From assembly GCA_945861995.1 (NCBI GenBank), contig CAMAWZ010000030.1, positions 1 to 13,709 on the forward strand: a stretch of DNA of 13,709 bases. Direction: 5' to 3'. Positions 1 to 6,991 of this stretch are shown here, one piece after another. Position 1 is the first letter of the stretch. Each line of letters opens with the position of its first letter. The notes under the pieces are model-generated. The model worked only from the letters and a program-made list of their open reading frames with translations, had not been told where the DNA came from and did not search any database. Source of the DNA: Pseudorhodobacter antarcticus (GTDB lineage Bacteria > Pseudomonadota > Alphaproteobacteria > Rhodobacterales > Rhodobacteraceae). Made by a program: the position numbers and the translations under genes.

Positions 1-33
1 AACGGTAATCTAAACGCATTGTGAGGCAAAATT

Positions 34-690
34 ATGCTAACGGTTCCTGAGGAATTCTTGCTGCTGACGTTGAAAGATGAAAACGGCGGATTTGTCGACA
101 TCCGATATGAGAGCCTGCGCGCGGGTTTTGTTGGCGCCGCTATCATGGAACTTTGCTTGCAAGGTCGACTTGACAGCGATCTTGACCGAGTTTGGGTTGT
201 CGACAAAACGCCGACGGGCGATGCAGGTTTGGATATTGTACTGGCTGGTCTGTCTGCGCCAGAATTTAAGTGCGAAGCCGAACATGTCTTGGGCCAATTG
301 GTTGGCTTTGGGGCGCAGGTTCGAAGCGAAGCCCTTCAGGCGCTTTGTGCTAAGGAGATCCTTGTTGAAACCGAAGGGCTTCTTCTGTGGTTCCTCAAAA
401 CGCGCCGCTATCCAGTCATCGACGGGCAAGAAATTCGAGAAGTCAAGTTGCGCCTGCTCGATGTGTTGTTGCGGGATGTTTTGCCCAGTCCGCGCGATGT
501 TTGTCTGATGTCTTTGGCCGAGACCTGCGGGATCATAGCGCAAATTGTGCCAACGTCAGAACTGACGATTGCGCGCGAACAAATTGCGAAATTCGCCAAA
601 ATGGAACTGATTGGCCAGAATGTGAACTCTTATATTGTTATATGCGAACGTGCCATTGCAGCAACGATGGCCCCTGGCATGTATATCTGA
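34..690 (+). CDS. GPP34 (GOLPH3/VPS74-like) family protein
   Basis: The 218-residue product opens with a short hydrophobic stretch rich in Leu (residues 8-12), then a Gly-Gly-Phe/Asp segment and a helix ending in Glu-Leu-Cys-Leu-Gln-Gly-Arg-Leu, the pattern that starts bacterial GPP34 proteins (all-helical fold of eukaryotic Golgi phosphoprotein 3). The eukaryotic members bind phosphatidylinositol-4-phosphate and sort membrane glycosyltransferases; the role of bacterial members is not established, so no function is assigned. There is no signal peptide or membrane span, so it is probably cytosolic or peripheral. The start at 34 is supported by GAGG at 23-26, seven bases upstream. Its length fits the family. 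It converges on budA with about 20 bp between stop codons, and nothing indicates co-function. Confidence in the family is good, in the role low. Confidence 0.8.
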   Translation: MLTVPEEFLLLTLKDENGGFVDIRYESLRAGFVGAAIMELCLQGRLDSDLDRVWVVDKTPTGDAGLDIVLAGLSAPEFKCEAEHVLGQLVGFGAQVRSEALQALCAKEILVETEGLLLWFLKTRRYPVIDGQEIREVKLRLLDVLLRDVLPSPRDVCLMSLAETCGIIAQIVPTSELTIAREQIAKFAKMELIGQNVNSYIVICERAIAATMAPGMYI

Positions 691-698
691 CAAAGCGG

Positions 699-718
699 GC
701 GCTGACCGAGGTCAGCGC
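699..718. terminator. Hairpin between convergent genes, probable bidirectional terminator
   Basis: GCGCTGACC at 699-707 and GGTCAGCGC at 710-718 form a perfect 9-bp inverted repeat with only two bases between (effectively an 8-bp stem with a CGAG tetraloop). It sits between the stop of the GPP34 gene and overlaps the stop codon of budA. There is no long T tract on either side, so it would be a weak intrinsic terminator; the convergent position is the main reason for the call. Confidence 0.5.
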
Positions 719-1455
719 TCGACCTTGTCCAAGTCTGCGTCCATATCGCGCTGTCTTTCCATCGTCATGAAATCCAACGTCAGCGGCAGGCCCAGTTCGA
801 TAGACGGGGCATGCTGCATGGCTACGGTTACGCCGCCCGCGGCCGCGCCCAGCAGATGCCCGCCGTGTTTATGATCAGCGGTGATGAAATGCAGATGCAA
901 GCCGACCATGTGAATTCCGCTTAGAAAATCGGGCGTGTAGAAACCGACGATGACGCCCTCGACATCGTGAAATTCGAACACGGTTTGCAGTGCAGCGATT
1001 TCGGCAAGCGGCAGGTAATTGCTTTGCTTTGGCACAGATCTGGCCCGCACATAGCTAAACTTGCCTGCAACTTTGATGGCATACATCAAGTTGCGCGACG
1101 GGATAAGGTCAAGCAATGCGTGTTCAAAATCCGCCTCAGCAATAGGGTGGTCAAACCGTTCTTCGGTATCACCTTCGAATTCTGTGACGAGGGCAAACGG
1201 GGTGCGAATATCATCGTCGATCACCTCGGCATCGCCTTGGGGCCGCAGACAATAGACCTTGCCATCAAGAATAACCATCTCGCCGTCAAGATCATTGAAG
1301 GTACCAATACCGAAATTGCCTTTTTCACGAATACGGCCAATGGTCGTATCCGCGCGGTAGATGCCTTCAACGAGTGCGGCGAGGGGGGACGAGATAAACA
1401 CAGGCGGCCTTTGCTTGCGCGCCTGCGCGGAAATCTGCGTGGTGGGATGAGACAT
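712..1455 (-). CDS. budA: Alpha-acetolactate decarboxylase
   Basis: This enzyme decarboxylates (S)-2-acetolactate to (R)-acetoin, diverting pyruvate carbon to a neutral product. The 247-residue protein carries the family start (Tyr-Arg-Ala-Asp-Thr-Thr-Ile-Gly, about 33-40), the Leu-Asp-Gly-Glu segment (56-59), the Arg/Val-Pro-Lys-Gln stretch (137-144) and the zinc site His187-x-His189 with His200 ten residues on. This spacing equals the His194/His196/His207 set known for the Bacillus brevis enzyme. Glu246, next to last, is placed like the C-terminal Glu of that enzyme. No signal peptide is seen, so it acts in the cytosol, unlike secreted Bacillus forms. Start 1455 is preceded on the minus strand by AAAGG. 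No acetolactate synthase gene or LysR-type regulator lies beside it in the window. Confidence 0.93.
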   Translation of the reverse strand: MSHPTTQISAQARKQRPPVFISSPLAALVEGIYRADTTIGRIREKGNFGIGTFNDLDGEMVILDGKVYCLRPQGDAEVIDDDIRTPFALVTEFEGDTEERFDHPIAEADFEHALLDLIPSRNLMYAIKVAGKFSYVRARSVPKQSNYLPLAEIAALQTVFEFHDVEGVIVGFYTPDFLSGIHMVGLHLHFITADHKHGGHLLGAAAGGVTVAMQHAPSIELGLPLTLDFMTMERQRDMDADLDKVER

Positions 1456-1580
1456 TTCGAAACTACCTTTGAAATTAATGCGTTAAATGCCTGCGAAACA
1501 TGCCAATGAACGTGGTGCTTGAATTTCAACACCCGCCATTCTTTATTCACATTGATCGTAAAAAAATCTCTTAAGGCCGT

Positions 1581-1610
1581 ATTTTGGTCATGGGCAACGC
1601 TAGTCGTCAA
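1581..1610 (-). promoter_or_regulatory. Possible sigma-70 promoter for budA
   Basis: On the minus strand TTGACG (1605-1610) and CAAAAT (1581-1586) are separated by 18 bp, matching the -35 box at five of six and the -10 box at four of six positions. Transcription would begin near 1574 and leave a leader of about 120 bases before the budA start. This is a sequence match only, in an AT-rich region where chance matches are common. Confidence 0.3.
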
Positions 1611-1763
1611 GCGATAAAGCGCAGCACACCCCTTGTATCCCCATCCACCTGGGGCGCTGGTTGGTCTGATAAATGGCGCAGCAGCCATTGGGCTATTTTA
1701 CAAGCGCCGTCCGGATCGTTCTTCACATCAGTGCAGCTGTAGACATATTAGGGCTATGCAACC

Positions 1764-1781
1764 CTTTACCCGTTGGTAAAG
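1764..1781. repeat. Short hairpin, 7-bp stem with CGTT loop
   Basis: CTTTACC (1764-1770) and GGTAAAG (1775-1781) are perfect inverted repeats around a four-base loop. It lies in the gene-free stretch between budA and the signalling operon. It could be an operator half-site pair or an RNA hairpin; nothing decides between them. Confidence 0.35.
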
Positions 1782-2022
1782 ACATCAATCCCGAGGAAGT
1801 CACTATCACAAGCCGCCCGCAGTTCGGGCCCCCAAGCTTTCGGATCGGAAAACAGTGCCATCAGGTGATAAATCGCAGCCGTTGTATGAAGAAAGGTGAC
1901 GCTGTTTAGATGGGCATCACAATGAGAAAGTAGATATACTTTACACGTCGGAGAAAGTTTTATTTCTTTCCGCATATACACATACTTCTATTACAACCAC
2001 CTTACGTTCACAAGGATTTTAT

Positions 2023-2094
2023 ATGCCCGTCATGATGTTGTGCACTCTATCTCAGTGCACTGACTTACCCTCACGCACAAAAGTTGATTCTTAA
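2023..2094 (+). CDS. Possible 23-residue leader or small ORF
   Basis: An ATG at 2023 is preceded by AAGGA at 2012-2016, six bases upstream, the best ribosome binding site in the whole gap. The ORF runs 23 codons to TAA at 2092-2094 and contains three Met and two Cys residues. The inverted repeat at 2040-2060 lies inside it. It might be a translated leader of the operon that begins 300 bp downstream, or chance. No homology is recognised, so confidence is low. Confidence 0.2.
   Translation: MPVMMLCTLSQCTDLPSRTKVDS
2040..2060. repeat. Inverted repeat GTGCACT-N7-AGTGCAC
   Basis: Two perfect 7-bp arms (2040-2046 and 2054-2060) flank seven bases. Each arm contains the self-palindromic GTGCAC. Arm centres are 14 bp apart, reasonable for a dimeric repressor or activator site, and the element could equally form an RNA hairpin. 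No regulator gene is adjacent to name it. Confidence 0.4.
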
Positions 2095-2156
2095 TGATGA
2101 TCATATATACTTATGGCTATTTACTTAGGCTATTTGAGGCACGTCGCGCTATGCAC

Positions 2157-2188
2157 CACGATCGGAGCTGTTCACGATCGGAACGGTT
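2157..2188. repeat. Two tandem 16-bp units, CACGATCGGA core
   Basis: Units at 2157-2172 and 2173-2188 are adjacent and match at 14 of 16 positions; the first 10 bases (CACGATCGGA, containing the palindrome CGATCG) are identical. Tandem sites of this size 200 bp before an operon resemble iterated binding sites of a transcription factor. The factor is unknown. Confidence 0.4.
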
Positions 2189-2330
2189 ATTTATGTGAAA
2201 TACAACGGGCAATAAGTTCCTCTCCAATGCGCAACCGCACGGTGCAGCTGATCAGCGCTTTCGTATGTGATTGACAACAGCATAGCTGCCTGCCAACGTG
2301 CTACCGACTGTGTACCCCGTTGTCTCATTT

Positions 2331-2359
2331 TTAGCATGACATTTCTTCAAGGCTATTAA
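2331..2359 (+). promoter_or_regulatory. Possible promoter of the signalling operon
   Basis: TTAGCA (2331-2336) and TATTAA (2354-2359) are separated by 17 bp and loosely match the -35 and -10 boxes. The start point would fall near 2366, inside the AT-rich palindrome that follows. A second candidate -35, TTGACA at 2271-2276, has no good -10 partner 17 bp downstream. Both are weak. Confidence 0.25.
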
Positions 2360-2373
2360 AATCAAATTTTAAT
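2355..2373. repeat. Perfect 8-bp palindrome ATTAAAAT-CAA-ATTTTAAT before the operon's RBS
   Basis: The arms at 2355-2362 and 2366-2373 are perfectly complementary with a three-base centre. The element ends three bases before the ribosome binding site GGAG (2377-2380) of the first operon gene at 2390. It could be an operator overlapping the -10 region or an RNA hairpin that affects access to the binding site. Confidence 0.5.
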
Positions 2374-2389
2374 TTCGGAGCTGGTTCTG

Positions 2390-2881
2390 ATGTGTTCGGA
2401 GCGAACGGGTGCTATCATTGAAGTGTCAATGAGAATAAATGATTTTTCGTCCGAATGGATGAACTGTGACCGCGTTTCGACCTTTATGGCGCGATTGGTC
2501 AGTCAGAAAAGTGTTGATCCGATGTTTCATGCGAATCTGTTCAGCACTGCCTTGAACGAGTTGTTGGAAGTGGTTTTCTTTAATCATGGCCCACAAGGCA
2601 GTTTCACCTGTCGGGTTGGCCGTGTCGGCGATGTCGAAACGATCGAAATCGAACTGCCCTATGATGAGAAAACGTTGAATTTTTACACCGACGTTTTGAA
2701 AACTCTTGATCGGCCAGATGTTGAAGAATTATATCAGGCTAGTCTATTCGAGGCGGGCCAAGTTGATGCGCGATTAGGACTGTTAGAATTGGCCGTTGAT
2801 TACAAGGCAAAGATGAGTGTTCTCGTTGCAGCAGATCAACTAACCCTTCGTGCCGAAATTGCTTTGGGCTGGGTTCAGTGA
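2390..2881 (+). CDS. Degenerate SiaB/slr1658-type kinase-like protein, N-box Asn lost
   Basis: This 163-residue protein aligns by eye along its length with the operon's fourth product (start 6423), an anti-sigma-kinase-like ATPase. Asn-Glu-Leu-Leu-Glu at 56-60 matches the N-box region, and Arg-Leu-Gly-Leu-Leu (128-132) with Asp-Tyr (137-138) matches the Gly-rich lid. Two things are missing: the metal-binding Asn of the N-box is Val61, and the Ser-Gly-Leu-Gly lid has become Ala-Arg-Leu-Gly. It is therefore probably unable to bind or hydrolyse ATP normally and may be a scaffold or binding partner for the STAS domain of the next gene (inference). GGAG at 2377-2380 supports the start. Its TGA overlaps the next ATG (TGATG), implying coupled translation. 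A later Met (residue 14, at 2429) is a less likely start. Confidence 0.6.
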   Translation: MCSERTGAIIEVSMRINDFSSEWMNCDRVSTFMARLVSQKSVDPMFHANLFSTALNELLEVVFFNHGPQGSFTCRVGRVGDVETIEIELPYDEKTLNFYTDVLKTLDRPDVEELYQASLFEAGQVDARLGLLELAVDYKAKMSVLVAADQLTLRAEIALGWVQ

Positions 2882-4050
2882 TGATAAGCAAACGCGCTTT
2901 TGATGTTGAATTTAACGTCAACAACCAAGAATTCATGATTGCGGGTAAACTGCGTCCGCAAAACGAGGCCGAAATTGAAGGTCTACTGCAAGAAATTGAT
3001 AAGGCGGCGGCGCAGGTGCGCGGGACATTCTTTCTGAATGTCAAACGTCTGGCCTACCTAAATTCCATTGCCTTTCGCGCTTTGGGGCGGCTGATTGCAG
3101 ACTTGGCAAAACGGCGCTTTGACATGCAATTTGTAATTGTCACCTCTGGTGTTTTAGGGTGGCCGACGCGCAAATTTTCATCCATCGCGCAGCAAAGTTT
3201 TAACGTGTCAATCGCGGAATATGATAAGGATTTTTATCCTGGCCAGTCCTTTCTTGAGGATGGCGGGTTTATTCCAATTTTGCGAACGCAAACCCGTTTG
3301 ACGTGGCGGCACGAACGAGGCATTTTGCCCAAGCACGGGCTAAGGGCAGGGATGGAGATTGCAGATATCTGCTGCGGTATTGGCGATTTTGCCATGTTAA
3401 TGAACCGCGAATTTTCACCCGCCCGCCTTCTGGCATTGGATCATTCCCGCTCTAGCCTGGACTATGCGCGCAAAGTTGCAGCCGAGTTTGGCATGACAGA
3501 TATCGAATATGTCCACGGCGATGCGTCGGGGATAATGATTGATGACAACAGTTTCGATTTTGTCACCTGCAGACATTCCCTCCAAATTTTTGACAGGCCC
3601 GAATTGATTGTTCGGGAACTGTTCCGCATCTGCAAACCCGGCGGGCGGGTTTATGTGACCAACGAAAAAATTTCCCAATGTTTCGGCGAACCTCGCGGCG
3701 AGAGCATCACCGCTGCCTATGCCGAGGTTGCCGACCTGTTTGCGCATTTCAAAATGGATTTGGAATTCGGCCCGAAAAGCCGTCGCGCGCTGGCGGACGC
3801 GGGATTTGACGACATTATTATTGATAGTTTTACCGTGGCCAACACCGATGGCAAGCCCGAAGAATTTGCCGAAATGGTGACCGCTTGGGAGGATGTTTTC
3901 ATCAACGAAATGTGCCGAGATCGCGGCGACGCGCCCGAGCGCGTGGCAATGATCCAGCGCGGGCTGCAAGACCATATGAAAGCTGCGCTGCATCCCAGCG
4001 GATATGCCGGCTGGCCTGTTTGGGCAGCATCTGGGCGAAAGCCGTCTTGA
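2881..4050 (+). CDS. STAS-like domain fused to a UbiE/MenG-like SAM methyltransferase
   Basis: The 389-residue product has two parts. Residues 1-115 align with the slr1659-type STAS protein encoded at 6992: Tyr-Leu-Asn-Ser-Ile-Ala (59-64) falls on Phe-Leu-Asn-Ser-Ser-Gly, and Gly-Trp-Pro-Thr-Arg-Lys (93-98) on the later Arg-Ile-Pro-Trp region. The usual phospho-acceptor Ser is Ile63. Residues 155-385 are a class I methyltransferase: motif I Asp-Ile-Cys-Cys-Gly-Ile-Gly-Asp (162-169), acidic Asp187 after strand two, Asp-Asn-Ser-Phe-Asp (222-226) and Lys-Pro-Gly-Gly (252-255), closest in style to UbiE/MenG, substrate unknown. Start ATG 2881 overlaps the previous stop; the GTG three bases earlier is less likely. 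The fusion suggests STAS-mediated recruitment or control of a methyltransferase (inference). Confidence 0.78.
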   Translation: MISKRAFDVEFNVNNQEFMIAGKLRPQNEAEIEGLLQEIDKAAAQVRGTFFLNVKRLAYLNSIAFRALGRLIADLAKRRFDMQFVIVTSGVLGWPTRKFSSIAQQSFNVSIAEYDKDFYPGQSFLEDGGFIPILRTQTRLTWRHERGILPKHGLRAGMEIADICCGIGDFAMLMNREFSPARLLALDHSRSSLDYARKVAAEFGMTDIEYVHGDASGIMIDDNSFDFVTCRHSLQIFDRPELIVRELFRICKPGGRVYVTNEKISQCFGEPRGESITAAYAEVADLFAHFKMDLEFGPKSRRALADAGFDDIIIDSFTVANTDGKPEEFAEMVTAWEDVFINEMCRDRGDAPERVAMIQRGLQDHMKAALHPSGYAGWPVWAASGRKPS

Positions 4051-6419
4051 TGATGATTGGCGCGACAAAACAGGCCGTCGGCGGATTGCTGACGAGTTTT
4101 CGGGCTAAGTTCGTCGCATTGATCGGCGCGGCGGTTCTTTTGTCGCTGCTGATGGGCGGTGCAATCGCGCTTTGGAACGTGCAACAGCTGTCGCGGGACG
4201 CCTCTTCCGAGATTGAAAGCGGCCTGTCCAAGGCGACCGAAGAATATCTGACCCGGTATATTGATATGACGGCCCAGCGTGCCGATCTGATGTTCGCACG
4301 CACCTATGATCAGGTGAACTTACTGGCCCAGTTCAGCCAAAGTCTGATTGATCAACCTGCACTTGGAACGGAAATAAGCACGCTTTTGGGCGAATTCCCG
4401 AATTTTCAAGATACTTTGGTCTATAACCCTAAGGGAAATTGGGTTCAGAACAGCGAAGGCGGCTCGTCCGTCGTGAGCGTTTGGGGCTATCTTTTGGACA
4501 ATTCGGGCAATATGCAACCTGGCGTGGAACAGGCGGTGCGCGATACCAGCAACTTTGGCCTGATTGCGCCGTATATTATGACGACAGGCCCCAGCAAGCT
4601 GCAGTCCTATTACTTGGGCCCGCGCGCTTATCCGTTTTTGCGCACAACTCCCTTTTCCGAGCAGGCGCAGACCTTTGATAAGCTTTATCCGGGGCACAAC
4701 GATCAAAATTGGTGGGATTTCTTTTTCCCAGGCATCTATGAGGCATGGCAAGGCTGGGCTGGACATCCCGAGGCGCGGCCTGTCCAAACCGAAATCACTG
4801 TCGTAGCTCCATATGTGGACGCTGTGACGGGAAAATTGATCGTCAGCTTTTTCCACCCACTTTACACCCAAAGCCGCAAGGATGTGGCGGGAATTGTGGG
4901 TGTGGATGTCACCCCCGATCAGCTGACCGAACTGATCCAAGGGGTGAAGATTGCGGAATCTGGCTTTGCCTTTTTGGCCCAACAAGACGGGAATGTTGTC
5001 ACCATTGGCCAAGCTGGGGAAAGCCTTCTGGGTATCGCTCCCGAAAAAATAGAGGGCTCCGGTGTTCAGTCTTTCGACATGAGCCTTGCAAACAGCCGTT
5101 TCGCAGATATCGCCAATCTTAAGGTGCCGCCCGCTGGCACAACCACTATTACCGAGGTGACGGTTGACAAAGACGGCACGCCCCAGAAGTTAATTGTGGC
5201 CCTGCACCCTCTTGCTGCGATGAATATGTGGCAGCCGAACGCGGGCATTTTGGCACAAAATATGGTGATCGGTTTTGTTGTGCCTGATAGCGAAATCTAC
5301 GCCTCGCTATATGCTGCGCAAAACGAGATCGCTGCAGCGACAAATCGCATTGCCCAGGGTATTTTGATTTCGATCGTTTCTTTCCTGATTGTGGTCTTGG
5401 CCGTATCGGTTGAAATTTCGCGTCGGTTTACGGCAGGTCTGGTCGTATTGGCCGATGCTGCGGGGCGTTTAGCCCGCGCTGATTACGATATTCAGGTGCC
5501 CATCCGTGGCCGCGATGAAGTTGCGCGCGTGGGGGGGGCATTCAACACAATGGCGCGCGAAATCCGCGAGCATACCGAAACTCTAGAGCAACGTGTTGCC
5601 GACCGCACCCGCCAACTTGCCTCGGCCAATGATGAAATCCAGTCGCTGTATGTAAAGTTAAAGGATGAAAACATCCGTATGGGGGCAGAACTGGACATCG
5701 CGCGGCGCATTCAGGCGATGGTTCTGCCAACGCTTGCCGAACATAACCGTATCCCTGACTTGGAAATCGCCAGCCACGTCGAGCCCGCAGACGAGGTGGG
5801 CGGCGATTACTACGATGTTCTTTATACTCAAGGGCGCGCCCGAATTGGAATTGGTGATGTGACGGGGCACGGGGTTGAAAGTGGCGTGTTGATGCTGATG
5901 GTGCAATCCGTGGCTATGGCGCTGCATGAACGTGGACTGGATGATCCGAACGTGTTCCTCGAAGTGCTGAACCGCGCGATCTATAAAAACATCGAACGCA
6001 CTCAATCGGGCAAGCATTTGTCCTTGGCCTTTCTGGATTATGCTGATCGCAGCATAACTATTTCGGGTCAGCACGAAGAATTTATTCTGATCCGAAAGGA
6101 TGCCACGGTTCGGCGCATCGACACGATTGACTTAGGCTTTCCAATTGGACTCGAAGAAGACATCACTGCGTTCCTGTCCAGCATTCAGGTGCCATTTGAA
6201 CCGGGCGATATGATGGTACTCTACTCGGACGGCGTGACCGAAGCCGAAAGTGAAACAGGCGATCTGTATGAGATGGATCGGCTTATCGCCTCGGCGCTTC
6301 GGCATCACCAAAAAACTGCAACCGATGCTGTCGTAGAAATGATCGCGGACCTTAAGGCGCATATTGGCACCCAAAAGGTCCATGACGATATCACGCTTGT
6401 CATTTTGAAACACAGGTGA
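4050..6419 (+). CDS. Membrane sensor phosphatase: periplasmic sensor, HAMP, SpoIIE-type PP2C
   Basis: The 789-residue protein has a first membrane helix at about 20-42, an extracytoplasmic region of about 390 residues with a Cache-like end (Gly-Val-Asp-Val-Thr-Pro then Ser-Gly-Phe-Ala-Phe-Leu), a second helix at 433-455, HAMP to about 510, a coiled coil, and a C-terminal SpoIIE/RsbU phosphatase domain. Metal-binding acids are intact: Asp586 (Gly-Asp-Tyr-Tyr-Asp), Asp603 (Gly-Asp-Val-Thr-Gly-His-Gly), Asp727 (Ser-Asp-Gly-Val-Thr-Glu) and Asp779-Asp780. It should dephosphorylate a Ser/Thr-phosphorylated STAS protein in response to an outside ligand, as SiaA and RsbU do. The start is placed at 4050 because the ATG overlaps the previous TGA; the frame stays open upstream but that part is out-of-frame sequence of the methyltransferase. 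The layout matches Pseudomonas SiaA. Confidence 0.9.
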   Translation: MMIGATKQAVGGLLTSFRAKFVALIGAAVLLSLLMGGAIALWNVQQLSRDASSEIESGLSKATEEYLTRYIDMTAQRADLMFARTYDQVNLLAQFSQSLIDQPALGTEISTLLGEFPNFQDTLVYNPKGNWVQNSEGGSSVVSVWGYLLDNSGNMQPGVEQAVRDTSNFGLIAPYIMTTGPSKLQSYYLGPRAYPFLRTTPFSEQAQTFDKLYPGHNDQNWWDFFFPGIYEAWQGWAGHPEARPVQTEITVVAPYVDAVTGKLIVSFFHPLYTQSRKDVAGIVGVDVTPDQLTELIQGVKIAESGFAFLAQQDGNVVTIGQAGESLLGIAPEKIEGSGVQSFDMSLANSRFADIANLKVPPAGTTTITEVTVDKDGTPQKLIVALHPLAAMNMWQPNAGILAQNMVIGFVVPDSEIYASLYAAQNEIAAATNRIAQGILISIVSFLIVVLAVSVEISRRFTAGLVVLADAAGRLARADYDIQVPIRGRDEVARVGGAFNTMAREIREHTETLEQRVADRTRQLASANDEIQSLYVKLKDENIRMGAELDIARRIQAMVLPTLAEHNRIPDLEIASHVEPADEVGGDYYDVLYTQGRARIGIGDVTGHGVESGVLMLMVQSVAMALHERGLDDPNVFLEVLNRAIYKNIERTQSGKHLSLAFLDYADRSITISGQHEEFILIRKDATVRRIDTIDLGFPIGLEEDITAFLSSIQVPFEPGDMMVLYSDGVTEAESETGDLYEMDRLIASALRHHQKTATDAVVEMIADLKAHIGTQKVHDDITLVILKHR

Positions 6420-6422
6420 ACT

Positions 6423-6971
6423 ATGAACACGAGCTTTGGCGAAACTGGGCAAACGCACAGCAAAGACAGCTTTTCGATATCGGTTGTCCTGAAAGAAGGG
6501 CCGCTTAGCAAGTCGTGGAGTCAGGCAGGCACGACCAGTGACTTTGTCGCTGAGGTTCTGGCAAGGCATGGCGCAAAGTCTGGGCTTGATTATACAGAAA
6601 CCCGGCACACAATCGTTTATCTTGTAAACGAACTGCTGGAAAACGCGATAAAATTCAGCTTTCCCGGCGATGTGCAAATTCGGTGTTCGCTGGAAGATGC
6701 TTCTTTTGAACTGTCTGTGATTAACCAGATCGACCCAGAGATAGTGCCAAATTTTCAGGCGTTGATACAGGAATTGACCAGCCGCGATCCAGGCGAGTTG
6801 CTTATTGAACGCATAGAGGCCAACGCCGCAGACGAGGAGTCTTCAGCCTCGGGCTTGGGAATTCTGACTTTGATGAATGACTATGGTGTCCGAATGGGGT
6901 GGCACTTTTCGAACGCTGTCGCAGGCTCTGGCGTCGTACTTCGCACGCAAGCCTACTTAACTTTTCACTAA
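6423..6971 (+). CDS. SiaB/slr1658-type Ser/Thr kinase (HATPase fold), apparently intact
   Basis: The 182-residue protein has an N-box Asn69-Glu-Leu-Leu-Glu-Asn74-Ala-Ile-Lys, with the metal-binding Asn present, and a Gly-rich lid Ser-Gly-Leu-Gly-Ile-Leu (143-148) followed by Met-Asn-Asp-Tyr-Gly. This is the pattern of anti-sigma-kinase-like proteins grouped as SiaB or slr1658 type. It is expected to phosphorylate the STAS protein encoded next, opposing the upstream phosphatase. It starts three bases after the phosphatase stop; the ribosome binding site is weak, so translation is probably coupled. It appears to be the active paralogue of the protein at 2390. The activity is inferred from the family and the intact motifs. 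Confidence 0.8.
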   Translation: MNTSFGETGQTHSKDSFSISVVLKEGPLSKSWSQAGTTSDFVAEVLARHGAKSGLDYTETRHTIVYLVNELLENAIKFSFPGDVQIRCSLEDASFELSVINQIDPEIVPNFQALIQELTSRDPGELLIERIEANAADEESSASGLGILTLMNDYGVRMGWHFSNAVAGSGVVLRTQAYLTFH

Positions 6972-6991
6972 ATATCAAAGGCTTATGACGG

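Larger units (their letters stand above)
1456..2389. other. Gene-poor intergenic region upstream of budA and of the signalling operon
   Basis: This stretch of about 930 bp has visibly lower GC than its flanks and holds no ORF with a recognisable domain or convincing codon use. The longest candidates (about 70-78 codons on either strand around 1670-1980) lack good ribosome binding sites and family resemblance. What it does hold is a concentration of short symmetric elements: a hairpin at 1764-1781, an inverted repeat at 2040-2060, a near-tandem 16-bp repeat at 2157-2188, a 10-bp palindrome GCTGATCAGC at 2247-2256 and an AT-only-stem palindrome at 2355-2373 directly before the operon's ribosome binding site. 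This fits a regulatory region, possibly with remnants of decayed genes. Confidence 0.6.

Noticed and set aside
967..1509. A 180-codon plus-strand ORF antisense to budA
   Set aside because: Lies entirely opposite a clear enzyme gene; it is a mirror frame of its codon pattern.
1673..1981. ORFs of 71-78 codons on both strands between budA and the operon
   Set aside because: No ribosome binding site, no recognisable domain, and the two frames overlap each other. The minus-strand frame has a somewhat protein-like end but nothing that can be named.
3885..4049. A 55-residue N-terminal extension of the sensor phosphatase
   Set aside because: It reads the methyltransferase gene in another frame, is Arg/Ala-rich, and the TGATG overlap at 4050 gives a far better start just before the first membrane helix.
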